Of a stretch of 64,000 nt of DNA, positions 22,425 to 33,303 are shown piece after piece. A program made the translations under genes and the position numbers. The DNA lies in the NCBI GenBank assembly GCA_033065855.1, contig JAVXUO010002083.1, positions 248,001 to 312,000 on the forward strand. The letters are read 5' to 3'. This DNA is from Escallonia rubra (lineage: Eukaryota; Streptophyta; Magnoliopsida; Escalloniales; Escalloniaceae). The notes beneath the pieces were generated by a model, which was given only the letters and a program-made list of their open reading frames with translations, was not told where the DNA came from and ran no database searches. Position 1 is the stretch's first letter. The number at the start of each line of letters is the position of its first letter.

Positions 22425-25400
22425 CATAGTACCCGTAACATTAGACCTTAGAACTCACAACTGATTTTATGTTATAGAATCTCATATATAAATTAGTAAA
22501 GTCTTGTAGGTTTAATCTTAGGCCTCTTATATGAAGCATGGGTTAAAACTCCTAAAATTGTTGGTAAAGCACTATAATTTTGTAAATTGGTTTTGGTTGT
22601 TGAAACCATGTTTCGATGAGAGTACCACGAAAGATGGTTCTCAGTTGTATCATAAAGCTGTGATCAATTTTCAAGAAAACAATTTGGGTCGCACCATTAG
22701 ATATTGAATGTCGAGATATTCTTTAGAAAGGGCCCCCATTTTTGTCCTTCTACTTATTAGAAAGTTTTATACAGCTAGTTACATTAACAGAGAGTGCACT
22801 TGATATAAGCTACAAAAGTACAAAAAAGTAATGTAAAATTTTGTAATTTTGTTCTGAGAGGAAAATTATAAAAATAGTAAAACAAAATAGGATCTTTTAC
22901 TAGAAAAAGTCAAGAATAATTAGTTCAATCACAAATCTTTGCTTCTTCGTTTTTTAACCCAGCCGCTTCATCTCTCTCCGTCTCTCTTACTTATGCCTAT
23001 CAACGTAAGTATAAAACCAATTAGCCCAATTAGGGCTAACTATTCTTCCACGTAAAATTTACAAAAATTCCAACATAAAATTTTCGCAAGTAAGATCTAT
23101 ATTTTAAGGGCGGGATATCATATTTCCCCCCCCTTTAAAACTCCTCGAAGTTTGCTTCCCCCCACCCCCCGGGGCCCCGCCGCGACAACTTTCAACTTCG
23201 TTATATTGTTGCTCAAGGTAATTCTTCTGAATCCATAATCTGACCTACATGCATTATATACAACTTGGTTGTTACACACTTCCAATCTCAGTGCTAGCAA
23301 CCTAAAGAAACCGAACTAAACTGCTTGAATCAAAATTCTATACATATCCAAATAAAAGAAACAAAAATCTTTGGCCTCCATAGTAGTCTAGGAACAAGCA
23401 TCCTTAAAGTAACATGCTCATATTTAAGCCTAACGCGTAGTGATGTACCAACTAAAAATCATAACTGCCTATATTTTCTAATGTCAACAATGACTCTAGC
23501 TCACATTTGAATCATATCCCTGAGGTATAGACTTCTCGTCCAGATCATATCTCGATGCTCTGATACCATAATCGTAATGCCTAAAATCTAAGGGCCTTGC
23601 AGCCAACGACCCAGACAACTAACAAGTTGACAGCAGACCAACTAAATATTGCTTCAGAGTCGGCTACCAAAATAGTTAATAGAAGCATTCCTATCTTAAA
23701 CTCCCAAACTGGCAAAGCAAAGAAATCAAGATCATTGACCCTGTAGCTTATCACTGCTTATCACTATTAGCTTATCAATCCTTGTGCAACGCCCGTAACT
23801 TTTGAAGCTGTTACTAAATTTAAGCTCCTAAAGTGAAACTATATTTCACTACATCACGGTTATGCTATGTATAATATAGCACAACTACTCCACTACTGAA
23901 AACATGTCTCCATTAGATAAAGACCTAATGAGAATGCATACTCTTCAAAATCCAACCAAAAACATAATTGTAGACTCACGACTAAATCCAGTTACAAAAT
24001 TCTAATTGCGAATCAAGACAACAAAAGTTCTCAAAGGTGAAGTAAATTGTTCGGTTACACTGACAAACAAAAACTCCCCTAGCTTGCTAGAGGCTCGAGT
24101 CACCTGTATCACCTGTGTTAAAGGACAAAGTAAACAAGTACGGGGTGAGATATAATATACCAGCAAGCAGGAACCAAACGGGGATCGAAAACAAACCGTA
24201 CAATAATGCAAAGTCACAAACTAAGCCAAAACTTTGATGAGCAAGTGACGACTAATAAAAAATGATATAAATGAGATGAAACAATAAACAAAATGATCAT
24301 TGAGAATGAACCAAATCAAACACAAAACCCAAATATACAAAAAGCATATTGATAACGTAATTGCCGCTGTCAAGAGGGCCATTCAAAAGTTACTAAAAAT
24401 GCAAAAAATTTATTAAGTCACTGAGTGACTATAAAAACAACTACAAAAGATACTGGTACAACAAAAGTCTTAAAAGACTCAATTTAATAATGGTTGTTAA
24501 GATGGTCTTAATCAAATGCACAAAAAAATATAATAATAATTAATGATTCATATCTGCGAACTGAATCTCACAAGAATATCCAATAACAAGGTGCCCTTGA
24601 TGGTGTAAGATGTAGGTGGCAAAGTAGTTCAAAAACAACATTTTTCAGCACTGACCAACATTATTTGAAGACAATTTCGACTAAGAAATATTTTTTTTAA
24701 TAAAACACAAAACTTTAAGAGTCATAAAGGACTTCCTAAGGATTTCAAAATGTCCAAGTTTATATAAAATGGATGAGAAATAGTTAATTTTGAGCAAATT
24801 AAAGTGGGCTGATATGCAAATGCCAGAAATAGCATATCTTTGCACATACTAGCTAGTTTCGTCTGATCACCGTTTGAGACAGGAATTTGAAGTATCACGG
24901 ATACAAAGTTAAGAAAGACTTGCTGAGGTTTTCATAAACATAAGAATCACTAAAAATCAATTACTAATGAAGATTTTTGTAGCAAGTCCAATGTCTGTGC
25001 GAAAAAACAAATCTTTGCACAGACTAGTTTTGTAAAATGGCCCTTTCCAAGCAAAAATATGAAGAATCACAGAAAGCTCAAATCTAAAAAGTTAAAGTAG
25101 ACTTGTTAAGATTTTTAGAAAGATAAGAACCACTGAAAACTAATTAGCAATGAAAATTTTATAGCAAAGTGAAGTAGGTGCCAGAAATAACAAAATTCTA
25201 GACTTGTACAAGGCATTCACTTTAAAGTCTTTCTTGGGTACCATATAACTGAGATTTTGAGAACACTTAGAGCTAATAAGTTGATGTGGACATCACAAAG
25301 TTTTCATAAAGTGTAAGAATACATTAAAAGGATGAGTAATTAATGAAATATTAGCAACCTAAAAGTTAACAAAAAGAGAAAGAAAAAGAAAAAACAATGA

Positions 25401-26560
25401 CAATACAATTCTGATTGCGCAAACGAAGTTACTAATAAAAACTATGAGCATGATCAACGATCAAGTACATCTAGGAAGCTCGACTTGTTAACATGTTCAA
25501 AGGTAAACAACACCGAAGACAAATAACATGGATGATCCCTAACCAAACAAGAAAGCTAAATTCCTTACTATAATCAAGCTATTCGACAATGAAATTAATG
25601 ACACGTCACCCTTGAACTCTAACACTCACTATTACTCGGTAAGTGAAGCTTCTTCAAAAGGTCAAAAATCCCTTAAAATTTAATGCGCCTGATGCTTTTT
25701 CTACAAATAATTTAGGTACTCATTCAAAATTCAGGAAATGAATTACTCAAGTTAGAATTGATGTATACTGTGGAATAAGTTGGAATACAGTTTTGACATT
25801 AACTTTTACATATGGGTTTTAAAGTTAATGGGTTGCCCATCTATATAAATTATGAGGTAAATACCACGTATGCGAATAAATAACAGCTAAAAACAACATA
25901 CAGCCAATAAAAATAATTTCGCAAATAAAGGCTTAACAAATCTGAATTTTTAGCTAACAATCTATCGTACACAACAATCTAAACCTCAAGTGACAAGATA
26001 TGATTATGATATAGATTTTGATGAAATCATCGATCAAGTTGCTGTTATTTAATTGGTGAAGCATCACTTGAAAATAATCATGAGTAGATTTTGGTTGAAT
26101 GGTTTATAAATCTCAATTTGGAGTGGTGCTTCGCTTAAGACTTATGGGCGTGGGTGGTGCCATCTGGGGGTTTAATGGTGTCCGTGGTGGTGTGTGGTCA
26201 TTATGCGGTGGTATTGGTGGACTAGTGGTGGTACAAGGAAAAAGGATGAGGATATATGGTAATAGAAAAATAGGTGAAGAGAGAGAAAAAACTTGGCTAT
26301 GGTGCAACTTTAAAGGAAAAGAGCATTAAAAATTAGCACTAATTCAGCAAAACGTCTATATACATGTACCATTATCGAGTATCTTTTACCAAAAATGACT
26401 CTTTTGCTTTCAAGCAGAACTCAAAAATGGTAAAATGACCACGTTACTAATGAGTACCAAGGACCCAACTAATTAAAAACATGTAAAGGGGATTAATTGA
26501 CTAGCCATAAACAGTAATTTATAACTCACAAAAAAAAATGAAAAATTGATCTAGTTGCAT
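22425..26560 (-). mobile_element. Long-LTR, tiny-interior retroelement, copy I
   Basis: Read on the minus strand: a long LTR (about 26560 down to 23572), a primer-binding site (23557-23568), an interior of only about 290 bp, and a second LTR beginning near 23277 (TGTAACAACC, after the purine-rich gagattggaag). The 22425-22570 segment matches 28095-28245 in the same orientation. The LTR matches, inverted, the split sequence at 57060-63890, base pattern for base pattern over more than 2 kb. Frames such as 26099-26329 are composition artefacts. No gag or pol is present, so the element is non-autonomous. Confidence 0.65.
23557..23568 (-). promoter_or_regulatory. Primer-binding site for initiator methionine tRNA
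   Basis: The minus strand reads TGGTATCAGAGC, the complement of the 3' end of plant initiator tRNA-Met, three bases after the end of the LTR (…GGCATTACGATTA). This is the site where minus-strand cDNA synthesis starts. Degraded versions occur at 27025-27035 and 54830-54841 in the other copies. Confidence 0.85.
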
Positions 26561-26599
26561 GAAGTATCTATTCCAAAAGTAAAACTTGGAACTGTTGCT

Positions 26600-28245
26600 G
26601 GCAAAGACCAAAATCCTAAAAAAAGTACCGTATGTCCATTTCTTAGGTTACTTTCTAGTGAGACATTACATCAAGTTTCAGCTTAGTTACTTGGAGAATC
26701 CACTTGACAACTTTCAAACTCAAACTCGGTTAATGGTTGCTTAAAGTAATTCATCTGCTTGGATGAGGTTCTCGAGTCTAAACTATAACATTAATGCATT
26801 ATTTACAACTTGGGTCATTACACTCCTCCCATTTTATTCTCAAAAAATGTGCATAACCTAGCCAGCAAGCAAATGAGACCAAACTCGACCACATGAATCA
26901 AAGTTCAATTGCACATCCAGATAAATCAAATCAATCTCTAGTCCACCAAATCACAGTCTAAGCTCAAGCAGCTCAAATTTGAGCTTAAGGTGTACGTACT
27001 AATGCACCAACCTCCCCACTCTTAGCTTTGTACCATAACTGTAATGCTTGGAACTCTTAAGGGCCCGACCAAGTCATCGACTCCCCGTTTAGGCAACAAG
27101 AAAGACTACTACATAAGCTGATAGAGGTATCACAGAGCAACTAAATAATTCGTCACCATTCATTTGTAATATAATTAGCCACAGATATCCAACCGCAAAA
27201 ACTTTAAAAACCGGCACAAAAATCCGTAAGTCTGAACAATGACATATTATATTATAGTTGATAAATTATCGATTATCCACTCTACAGCTTTATGATTAGT
27301 GACCAACCTATCAGACCTTTTCAACCAGTAGGGAGGTGGGGCGGGGGGGTTGGGGTACGTGGGGGGCGGTGTTGATAGCTTTAAAAGGCCAATAAGGTAA
27401 ACACCAGGCAGTGCAAACAAATAACAGCTCAAAACAATATTAAAAGTAGGATGAGTTTCTTTACAAATGGGGCTCAATAAAAATCTGAATTTTCATGAAT
27501 CAATCTATCACAACAATAAACCAACTAGCTGAGCTAACACAGTATTCCTATGACATATATGTATATGTCCATATATATACGTGCGCGCCCATGTGTGTAT
27601 TTATATGTTGTAACATGCGTAGTCCAAAAGTGAACTCATCATAGCCCAATGTCAAAATCTACCGTAGCCTCGGGGTGAAAAGCATTCACTTTTAATGTAT
27701 TCGTAAGTAATGTCATTAGTCAGAGTACAATTACAAACGAATCATCTCATCACAACGATAACTGACAACAAATTTTTTTTAGGATTTGAAACAAAGATAA
27801 TGCTGAGAGATATAAACCCACATCGGATAAATAATCAATATTACTTCAACATATAAGCCTTGTAGGCCTCTCTCCTCATAACCAATTGATTTTGAGGTAA
27901 ATGCTTTCACACATAAGAGTTCACATGGAAGAGACACGATATCAAATAGTTTGTACAACGGTAAGAACTCCAAAGAGGCGAAACTTCTCTTACCTTATCT
28001 TTCCTCGTGCAGAAACAATCTCTTAAATAAGCTCCTCCTTCAAACCTGAATCATATATTTGTATAAATATATCACAAGCATCCTAATTATAATTGTCATA
28101 AAACTATGAACCTAACCTTAGACCTTAAAACTCACCAAAACTGATTTTGAAATTCTAGAATTCGATATTTAGATTATCAGATTCATTAGGTTTAATCTTA
28201 AACCTCCAATGTGAATGAAACATAGGCCGGGTTAAACCGTAGAAT
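26600..28245 (-). mobile_element. Long-LTR, tiny-interior retroelement, copy II
   Basis: Minus strand: the LTR end is near 27039, a degraded primer-binding site TGGTACAAAGC lies at 27025-27035, and the interior is about 216 bp. The polypurine tract aaaatgggaggag is followed directly by an LTR start TGTAATGACCC at 26822. The upstream LTR (27039 to about 28245) is internally deleted relative to copy I but keeps the same order of shared blocks. The interior and the LTR ends match copy III at 54540-55430 in inverted orientation. No coding sequence. Confidence 0.65.
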
Positions 28246-28799
28246 TGTCACTTATGAACTGTAAATATGTAGAATCGATTTGGTTGCTAATATTAAGGTA
28301 ATTTGTGATAGTGCATACATATATAGTTCTTATATATATATATACACACACACGCGGGCGCGCGAGCATACACACACATACGTGTGCGTGACCTAATCTA
28401 CCGCTAGCGTTGGCAACTTCAGCGAAGTTGCTGGTGCGATCTGGCATCCGTCCATCTGCTCAAGTTGTCAGTGCGATTTGAACGTCCATCCTTGACGGGT
28501 CAGAACCGGCTTTCATTTATGCCCCCCCCCCCCCCCGGTTGTCCGCAACATAATGATGAGGACAATGCTTTTGACCAAATTGCTGGGGGAAGGCAAATAG
28601 CTAGTGGGAAGCACAAACAATGTTGCGGATGGTGAAAATTTGCTAACAAAAATTATAATATGGCTCGTCTAGGCGCATAGTGTTTGCTCAGCTCCCTAGA
28701 TGTATAAACATATTCATATACATATACACACTCACTTTCGCATGTGTTTATTTGTTTGTCTTTCCCCCCCCCCCCCCCTCCAATATAGCAAATTATTAA
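28246..28799. other. Microsatellites and poly-C; no gene
   Basis: It has ta/ca/cg-rich simple sequence at 28318-28390 and homopolymer C runs near 28521-28537 and 28765-28780. Homopolymer lengths of this kind are prone to sequencing error. Confidence 0.6.
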
Positions 28800-29404
28800 C
28801 GATAAGCACCACGGTCAAAATCCCCAGACACGCACGACACACATAGACGCACACAGCGAACACAACCACAGATACACACACGACACATACAGCCACACAT
28901 GCGTGCACAAACCTCCACCCCACCCCACCACCGAAACACACACTGACTTACACACACTCTCAACCGAGACCATGAGAGGCAGCGAGAAGATCGAGAAGCG
29001 GAGATGGAGGAGAAGAGAGATAAGAGCAGCCAATGCATGCAGCTGGTGGCGGATTGCCGTGGCAGTGAGGCACATCGGAGGAATAGAGGTTCTGGCGGAG
29101 TAACTAAGGACCCCCCCCCCCCCCCTCCCAAACACCCACCACCACCCCACCAGCCCCACCCACCCACAAGTTGCGTAGTTAGGGTTCTTCGCGTTTGTAA
29201 GAGAGATTTGATTTTTCTGTTTTGGGTTTTTGTGTTTGTAAAGTGATGTTTATACAAATCTGTTTAAAAAAGAGTTCGATGGCTGCTCTTAAACTCAGTG
29301 TATTCTGGGACTTCAACCAAAGAACAGGATCATGACTATCATCAATTTGCAAAAATAAAATGGAAATCACAACTCACCATACAAGAGATTGGAGATAGCA
29401 AGAT

Positions 29405-29911
29405 CTAGCCTTCGGTGTTAGGGGTATGACAAAACGCCGTGACAGCGAAACATGAGATGAACGAGATCCATATGAGTACAGGAACCCAAATAGACGCGGG
29501 AGGAGGAAGAAATGAACCCAGAGCGACATGAGTGGCAAGGAGCACCATGGTGATCCCAAACTGTTCAAACGCATCTGAAATTCTAGGGATCATATATCGG
29601 CACAACAATCCATCCGTAATCGCAACAAATCCCAGCACGGAGCATGCCACAGTGAATTTCCCGTTAGAGGGTAGATAACTTTTGTCCTTATAGTACAACA
29701 AAGTACCCATACCAGTAGCGACTGCTAGGCCAATAAATACTTTACCTAGATCTTGCTCTTGCACTGCTTTTGTAAAGGAATTTAACGCATCTGGCTGTGT
29801 TTGAGCTGCTGCTGGTGGTGTGGTTCCAGAATTAAGGTTTTGGGCTGAGTTGGAGCCACGAACAACGGATTGTTCGGTTGATGGTGAAGAAGATGAAGGT
29901 GATAACGTCAT
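29405..29911 (-). CDS. Four-helix membrane protein, paralogue A
   Basis: Encodes 168 residues from the ATG at 29911, the start shared with paralogue B (MTLS, then a serine-rich run and PSTEQSVV). A polar, low-complexity N-terminus (about 55 residues) precedes four hydrophobic segments, roughly residues 57-75 (VFIGLAVATGMGTLLYY), 86-105, 118-136 and 140-160. Between helices 2 and 3 is the conserved stretch RYMIPRISDAFEQFG, and the protein ends HTPNTEG. By eye about two thirds of positions match paralogue B, and the differences look conservative. The frame is also open upstream across three 45-bp repeats to 30040, and in the same phase an earlier ATG at 30079 is cut off by a TAA. Family and function are not recognised. 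Likely an integral membrane protein. It may be a gene or a recent pseudogene if the upstream start was the real one. Confidence 0.65.
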   Translation of the reverse strand: MTLSPSSSSPSTEQSVVRGSNSAQNLNSGTTPPAAAQTQPDALNSFTKAVQEQDLGKVFIGLAVATGMGTLLYYKDKSYLPSNGKFTVACSVLGFVAITDGLLCRYMIPRISDAFEQFGITMVLLATHVALGSFLPPPASIWVPVLIWISFISCFAVTAFCHTPNTEG

Positions 29912-29914
29912 CGG

Positions 29915-30055
29915 GATGCACCTCATGAAAAAGCCAGTAACAGGTTGAAGGTTCACCGGAATACACCTCATTACAAAGCCAATAACAGGTTGAAGGTTCA
30001 CCGGAATACACCTCACCACAAAATCAGGTTGAAGGTTCACCGGAATTTACCTCAT
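29915..30055 (-). repeat. 45-bp tandem repeats in the leader of paralogue A
   Basis: On the minus strand the phrase attccggtgaaccttcaacc occurs three times in a row (once after aggtaa, twice after aggtgt), in units of about 45 bases or slightly fewer. Because the period is a multiple of three, the frame stays open and encodes repeats containing RCIPVNLQPV. Paralogue B has only one counterpart of this unit. Confidence 0.85.
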
Positions 30056-30152
30056 CATAAATGGAACGCCAGTTGCCATGGTGTGCCGTTTGCTGGTCGA
30101 ATCTAATGTGAATGAAGTGATGTCTTCTGATACAAGTAACCCGGGCTACTTT

Positions 30153-30163
30153 GGTATATATAG
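30153..30163 (-). promoter_or_regulatory. TATA box upstream of paralogue A
   Basis: The minus strand reads ctatatatacc, about 75-85 bases before the first ATG (30079) and with ordinary GC-containing leader sequence between. This is a good plant core-promoter spacing. Confidence 0.55.
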
Positions 30164-30170
30164 TGACATC

Positions 30171-31349
30171 AAGGGCGGGGGCGTGGCCACAACCCAAATT
30201 TTGGATTATATTTTTTTTTTAAGTTTGTTAAATATTGAAAAATTATATTTAAAATAATTACAAAAATATTGCTGTTTTATAAAATTAATGTGTTGGTGTT
30301 CTTTTTTGTTGTATTTTTAACTTTTTTGTTCCACCGACCATCATAATCTTTGTCTTTTTCTTACTCTATCTTCATATTTCTAAATTTAAATTCCAAATAT
30401 TCAGATTACAAAGAAATACGAATATAAATCAAAGTTTATTTTTTTATTTTTAGTTTAAATTCTTATAGTATGTTAAGTTATACATACACTATTGTCTTCA
30501 TATATTAATTATCACACTAATAGTACGTATTTACATGTAAGAGTTAAGTTTCTTTAATGCAAAATTAGTAATTTATTGACTAACCTTACCGAGTTAAATA
30601 AGTCACTACGAATGGAAAAAATATACGATTAAAGAAATTATATTTTTGTGAACTTTAACTTCTGAAGTTTTTTATGCTAAAAGTGTTTGATTGTCCACTT
30701 AAAAGCTAGAGAATGCAAAATGTAAGATGTCTGGGTAATGCATCAAACATAAAACATAAAAGTTGTGATGAATATATATGACTAAGTCTAAAAGAAGAAA
30801 AAGAAAAGCCAAAGAAAAAAAAGTTACAAATAACGATAAGACAAAACATGAAATTTTTTTCTCCCGAAGGATTTAAAATTAACCGGAAAGATATAATAAC
30901 AGAGATAGTGAGTGAGTATATTTTCTGAATGATCCAAACTTAAATTAAAAGACGGGAGGTATGAAGCCTAACTGAATTCAAATATGAGAGTTAGAAGAGT
31001 CAAGTAATAACTGAAAAAAATTGTTTAAGGGGGTAACAACGTCTTTTCCGGCTATATTGACTAGTAAAAGTTTAGAAAATCAGAAAAAAAAAAGCAACCT
31101 AATAGCAGTTGAATGTTCAAGAACAGTGGTTAATGTAAAGGCAATAGAGACTAGCTAGAGACAGAAATTTTAGGAATTCATAATTTGGAAACTAAAGAAG
31201 GAAAATAAGGAAAAAAAAATTATTCAGTAGAAATTACTTTAAGTCTAAATGGCGAGAGAAGAGTATGTCCAAGTGGACGATGAGTTGGCAATAATCTTTC
31301 CGCTTTAATTTTATTATATACGTGATTATATTCGGGAGCCTCTTATCTA
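30171..31349. other. AT-rich sequence, no feature seen
   Basis: Very AT-rich, with A and T homopolymer runs; no gene, clear inverted repeat or microsatellite is recognised. Confidence 0.6.
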
Positions 31350-31688
31350 CGGATTAATTTTACTCATCACCTTCAAAAAAAAATAAAAAAAATACTCATC
31401 ACCTCATACTTGGGTCAATTTTTGTTCTAATTTTGACACTCGTTACCAATATATTGGAAATGCTAATATATTCGGTAACAATTGACAGTCACGATGGGCT
31501 TTGACTAAACGGTTGTTAGTTTTTTAAGGATAAATTAGTCAGTTCAAGATGGTATTCACACACTTGTTGAGCGTCCCTGCAACAGACAACTTATCCAGAT
31601 TACCTAAATATCCTTATCGAAGAAAATGAAAATGAAAAAAGGGTTCACTGTCAACCGCCCCTGCAATTAACAGGCGGTTGATAGAGAC

Positions 31689-31890
31689 TTGACAAAAATG
31701 GTTTTTTCTCTCCTCTCGTTCGCCTTTGATGGTTGGACGGGTATTATCCCCAAGAACGCCCTTGTGGGCCTGTACACAATCCCAAACCCCTCGTCGCGAA
31801 TCACATTCTCATCAACCAGTCCACTGGTCGCTGCCTTCAGCTCCCTCAACCTTGTGCCACCAACTCCATCCCAAACGCAAACCCTCATGT
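31689..31890 (-). pseudogene. Receptor-like kinase fragment
   Basis: The minus-strand frame contains RLRELKAATSGLVDENVI followed by RDEGFGIVYR (31853-31769). Plant receptor-like kinases carry L(R/K)ELxAATNGF..ENVIGEGGFGIVY at the start of the kinase domain, where GEGGFG is the glycine loop that binds ATP. Here two loop positions are changed (IGEGG to IRDEG), and the match stops right after VYR, near where an exon boundary would be. No catalytic loop follows. It is a captured, non-functional exon piece inside a long-TIR element. Confidence 0.7.
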
Positions 31891-32327
31891 AGGAACCCGC
31901 CGCCGCCGCCGAATGACGCCGTATCACCAACGCTAGTCCCCCTGATCTCCCCACTGGACTGCCGGTAGGAAAAGACCAAACTGTGCTTCATCTTACCCAT
32001 GTTAGGGAGGGTGGGGGAGGGGGTGGAAGAGGGGAGAAGAAGTCAACCTTTTCTTCTTTTGTGTGTGTGTGTGTGTGTGTCTGGTGGGTTTGAAGGGTGT
32101 GGTTGATGAGGTGGTCGTGGGTTAGGGTTTGGGGTGGTAGATGACGGTGGGCGGAAAGTGAACGATACCGGCTGCCGCTGATGAGTGTTGGTATGGGATG
32201 ATGGGAGGGCATCATATTTAAGAAGGACAACTTGCGGGGGCTAGGTCTTGGCTGACCGTCTGTCCACGTGGACAGCCTGATAAAAACGTAAAGTGCTCAT
32301 TGACACAAATTTAGGGTAAAACTTTAA

Positions 32328-32574
32328 GAAAAAATTTAGCTGCTATCCCGGTCAGAGAAATCTTCATCCTCCCCATATATAGCGACAATTAATCGTTTCT
32401 AAATATTTTTAATGACTTTTACTTAGTGATGCTAAAAAAATATTATTAATAATTGTCACTGATAGTGTTAGAAGAAAAACCACTAGTTAGAAACATTTAA
32501 CGACTATTAATTTGTCACTATATACGGAATAGGAGAAAAATTCCTACAACCCAGGTATGAGCCAAAGTTTGTTC
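32328..32574. mobile_element. Foldback Mutator-type MITE (copy C)
   Basis: A 247-bp near-palindrome. The left end gives GAAAAAATTTAGCTGCTA and the right end, read inward, GAACAAACTTTGGCTC, as in copy A. It is flanked by aaactttaa (32319-32327) and aaactttta (32575-32583), 8 of 9 identical. This independently supports the 9-bp target duplication seen for copy A. It is inserted inside the long-TIR element at 31350-33303. Confidence 0.85.
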
Positions 32575-33303
32575 AAACTTTTAATGAACTTTTAACTATA
32601 CCTTTTTATTTATGTTTTAACAGATGTTGTAACAATACTAATACGAATGCTAATACTAATTTACTAATATTCGTCACGATGATTCGAACACTTCCAACAT
32701 TTGGTATATATCCTACTACCCTCGATCCTTTTTTCTCTCTCACACACACACACCGTTCAAATAACAACATTGGATCTCGTCTTTAATAACTCTTTTGTAT
32801 ATCTCTAATTGTATTTAAAACTTTAGGGTATGCTGTTGGTATCTTTGTTTTTTGGCAATTGTATTCACATTTTTTTCGCGGATCCCTTACCCGAATGCTA
32901 TCCAATTTATCCAAGATGCTTTACGTACACAGAATCAGTGAAGGGGATGGGTTGTGGGATTGGGGTTGACTGATTGTGGTTGCGGTTGACTCAACGAGTG
33001 AAGGATGGATGGGTTTGTGATAGGTTTTGGTGGTGCCAGTTTGATGGGGTTGTGGGAGTGGGAGGATCGGGGATTTGGGGAGTATGTAACAGTGTGTGAA
33101 TGCAATATTGGACAAAATAACCCAAACAAACCAATTTACCCTTAAAAAAGTAACAGCCATTTAGTCAAAGCCCATATTGACTGTCAATAGTACAGAATAC
33201 AACCATCTTCAAAATTTTGGTATGGGGTATCAAAATTAGAACTAGGGGGTGCCGGGTGCAATTGACCCCAATCAGTTTTGAGGTGGTGAGTAAAATTAAT
33301 CTC

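Larger units (their letters stand above)
28800..30170 (-). repeat. Segmental duplicate A (inverted partner of 49900-54100)
   Basis: On the minus strand this segment runs from the promoter and gene (30163-29405), through a 3' flank (29404-29240), into a block at 29105-28960. The same gene, 3' flank and block occur on the plus strand at 49950-50535, 50536-50718 and 53928-54090. Shared 3'-flank phrases include ttgctatctcca, gtgatttccattttgtt (with one change) and aaacagatttgtat. A poly-C run lies at 29110-29126. Confidence 0.85.
31350..33303. mobile_element. Long-TIR element carrying gene fragments (Pack-MULE-like)
   Basis: The left edge ggattaattttactcatcac (31351) and the right edge, read inward (gagattaattttactcacc from 33303), begin inverted repeats of about 185 bp. 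Their inner parts share gggctttgactaaa(c/t)gg. Related termini bound 38534-39839. The interior has a minus-strand kinase fragment (31689-31890), a GT microsatellite (about 32060-32080), a T/C-rich leader-like stretch and a foldback MITE (32328-32574). Long TIRs with captured host sequence suggest the Mutator superfamily, but no 9-bp duplication is visible, so the class is inferred. Confidence 0.6.

Noticed and set aside
28521-29126. Poly-C runs as possible functional G-quadruplex sites
   Set aside because: Single homopolymers of 15-17 bases are more simply explained as slippage or sequencing artefacts; no conserved pattern in the duplicate copy.
28796-29257. 153-codon minus-strand frame downstream of paralogue A
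   Set aside because: Passes through a poly-C run and G/W-rich low complexity; not conserved as protein in duplicate B.
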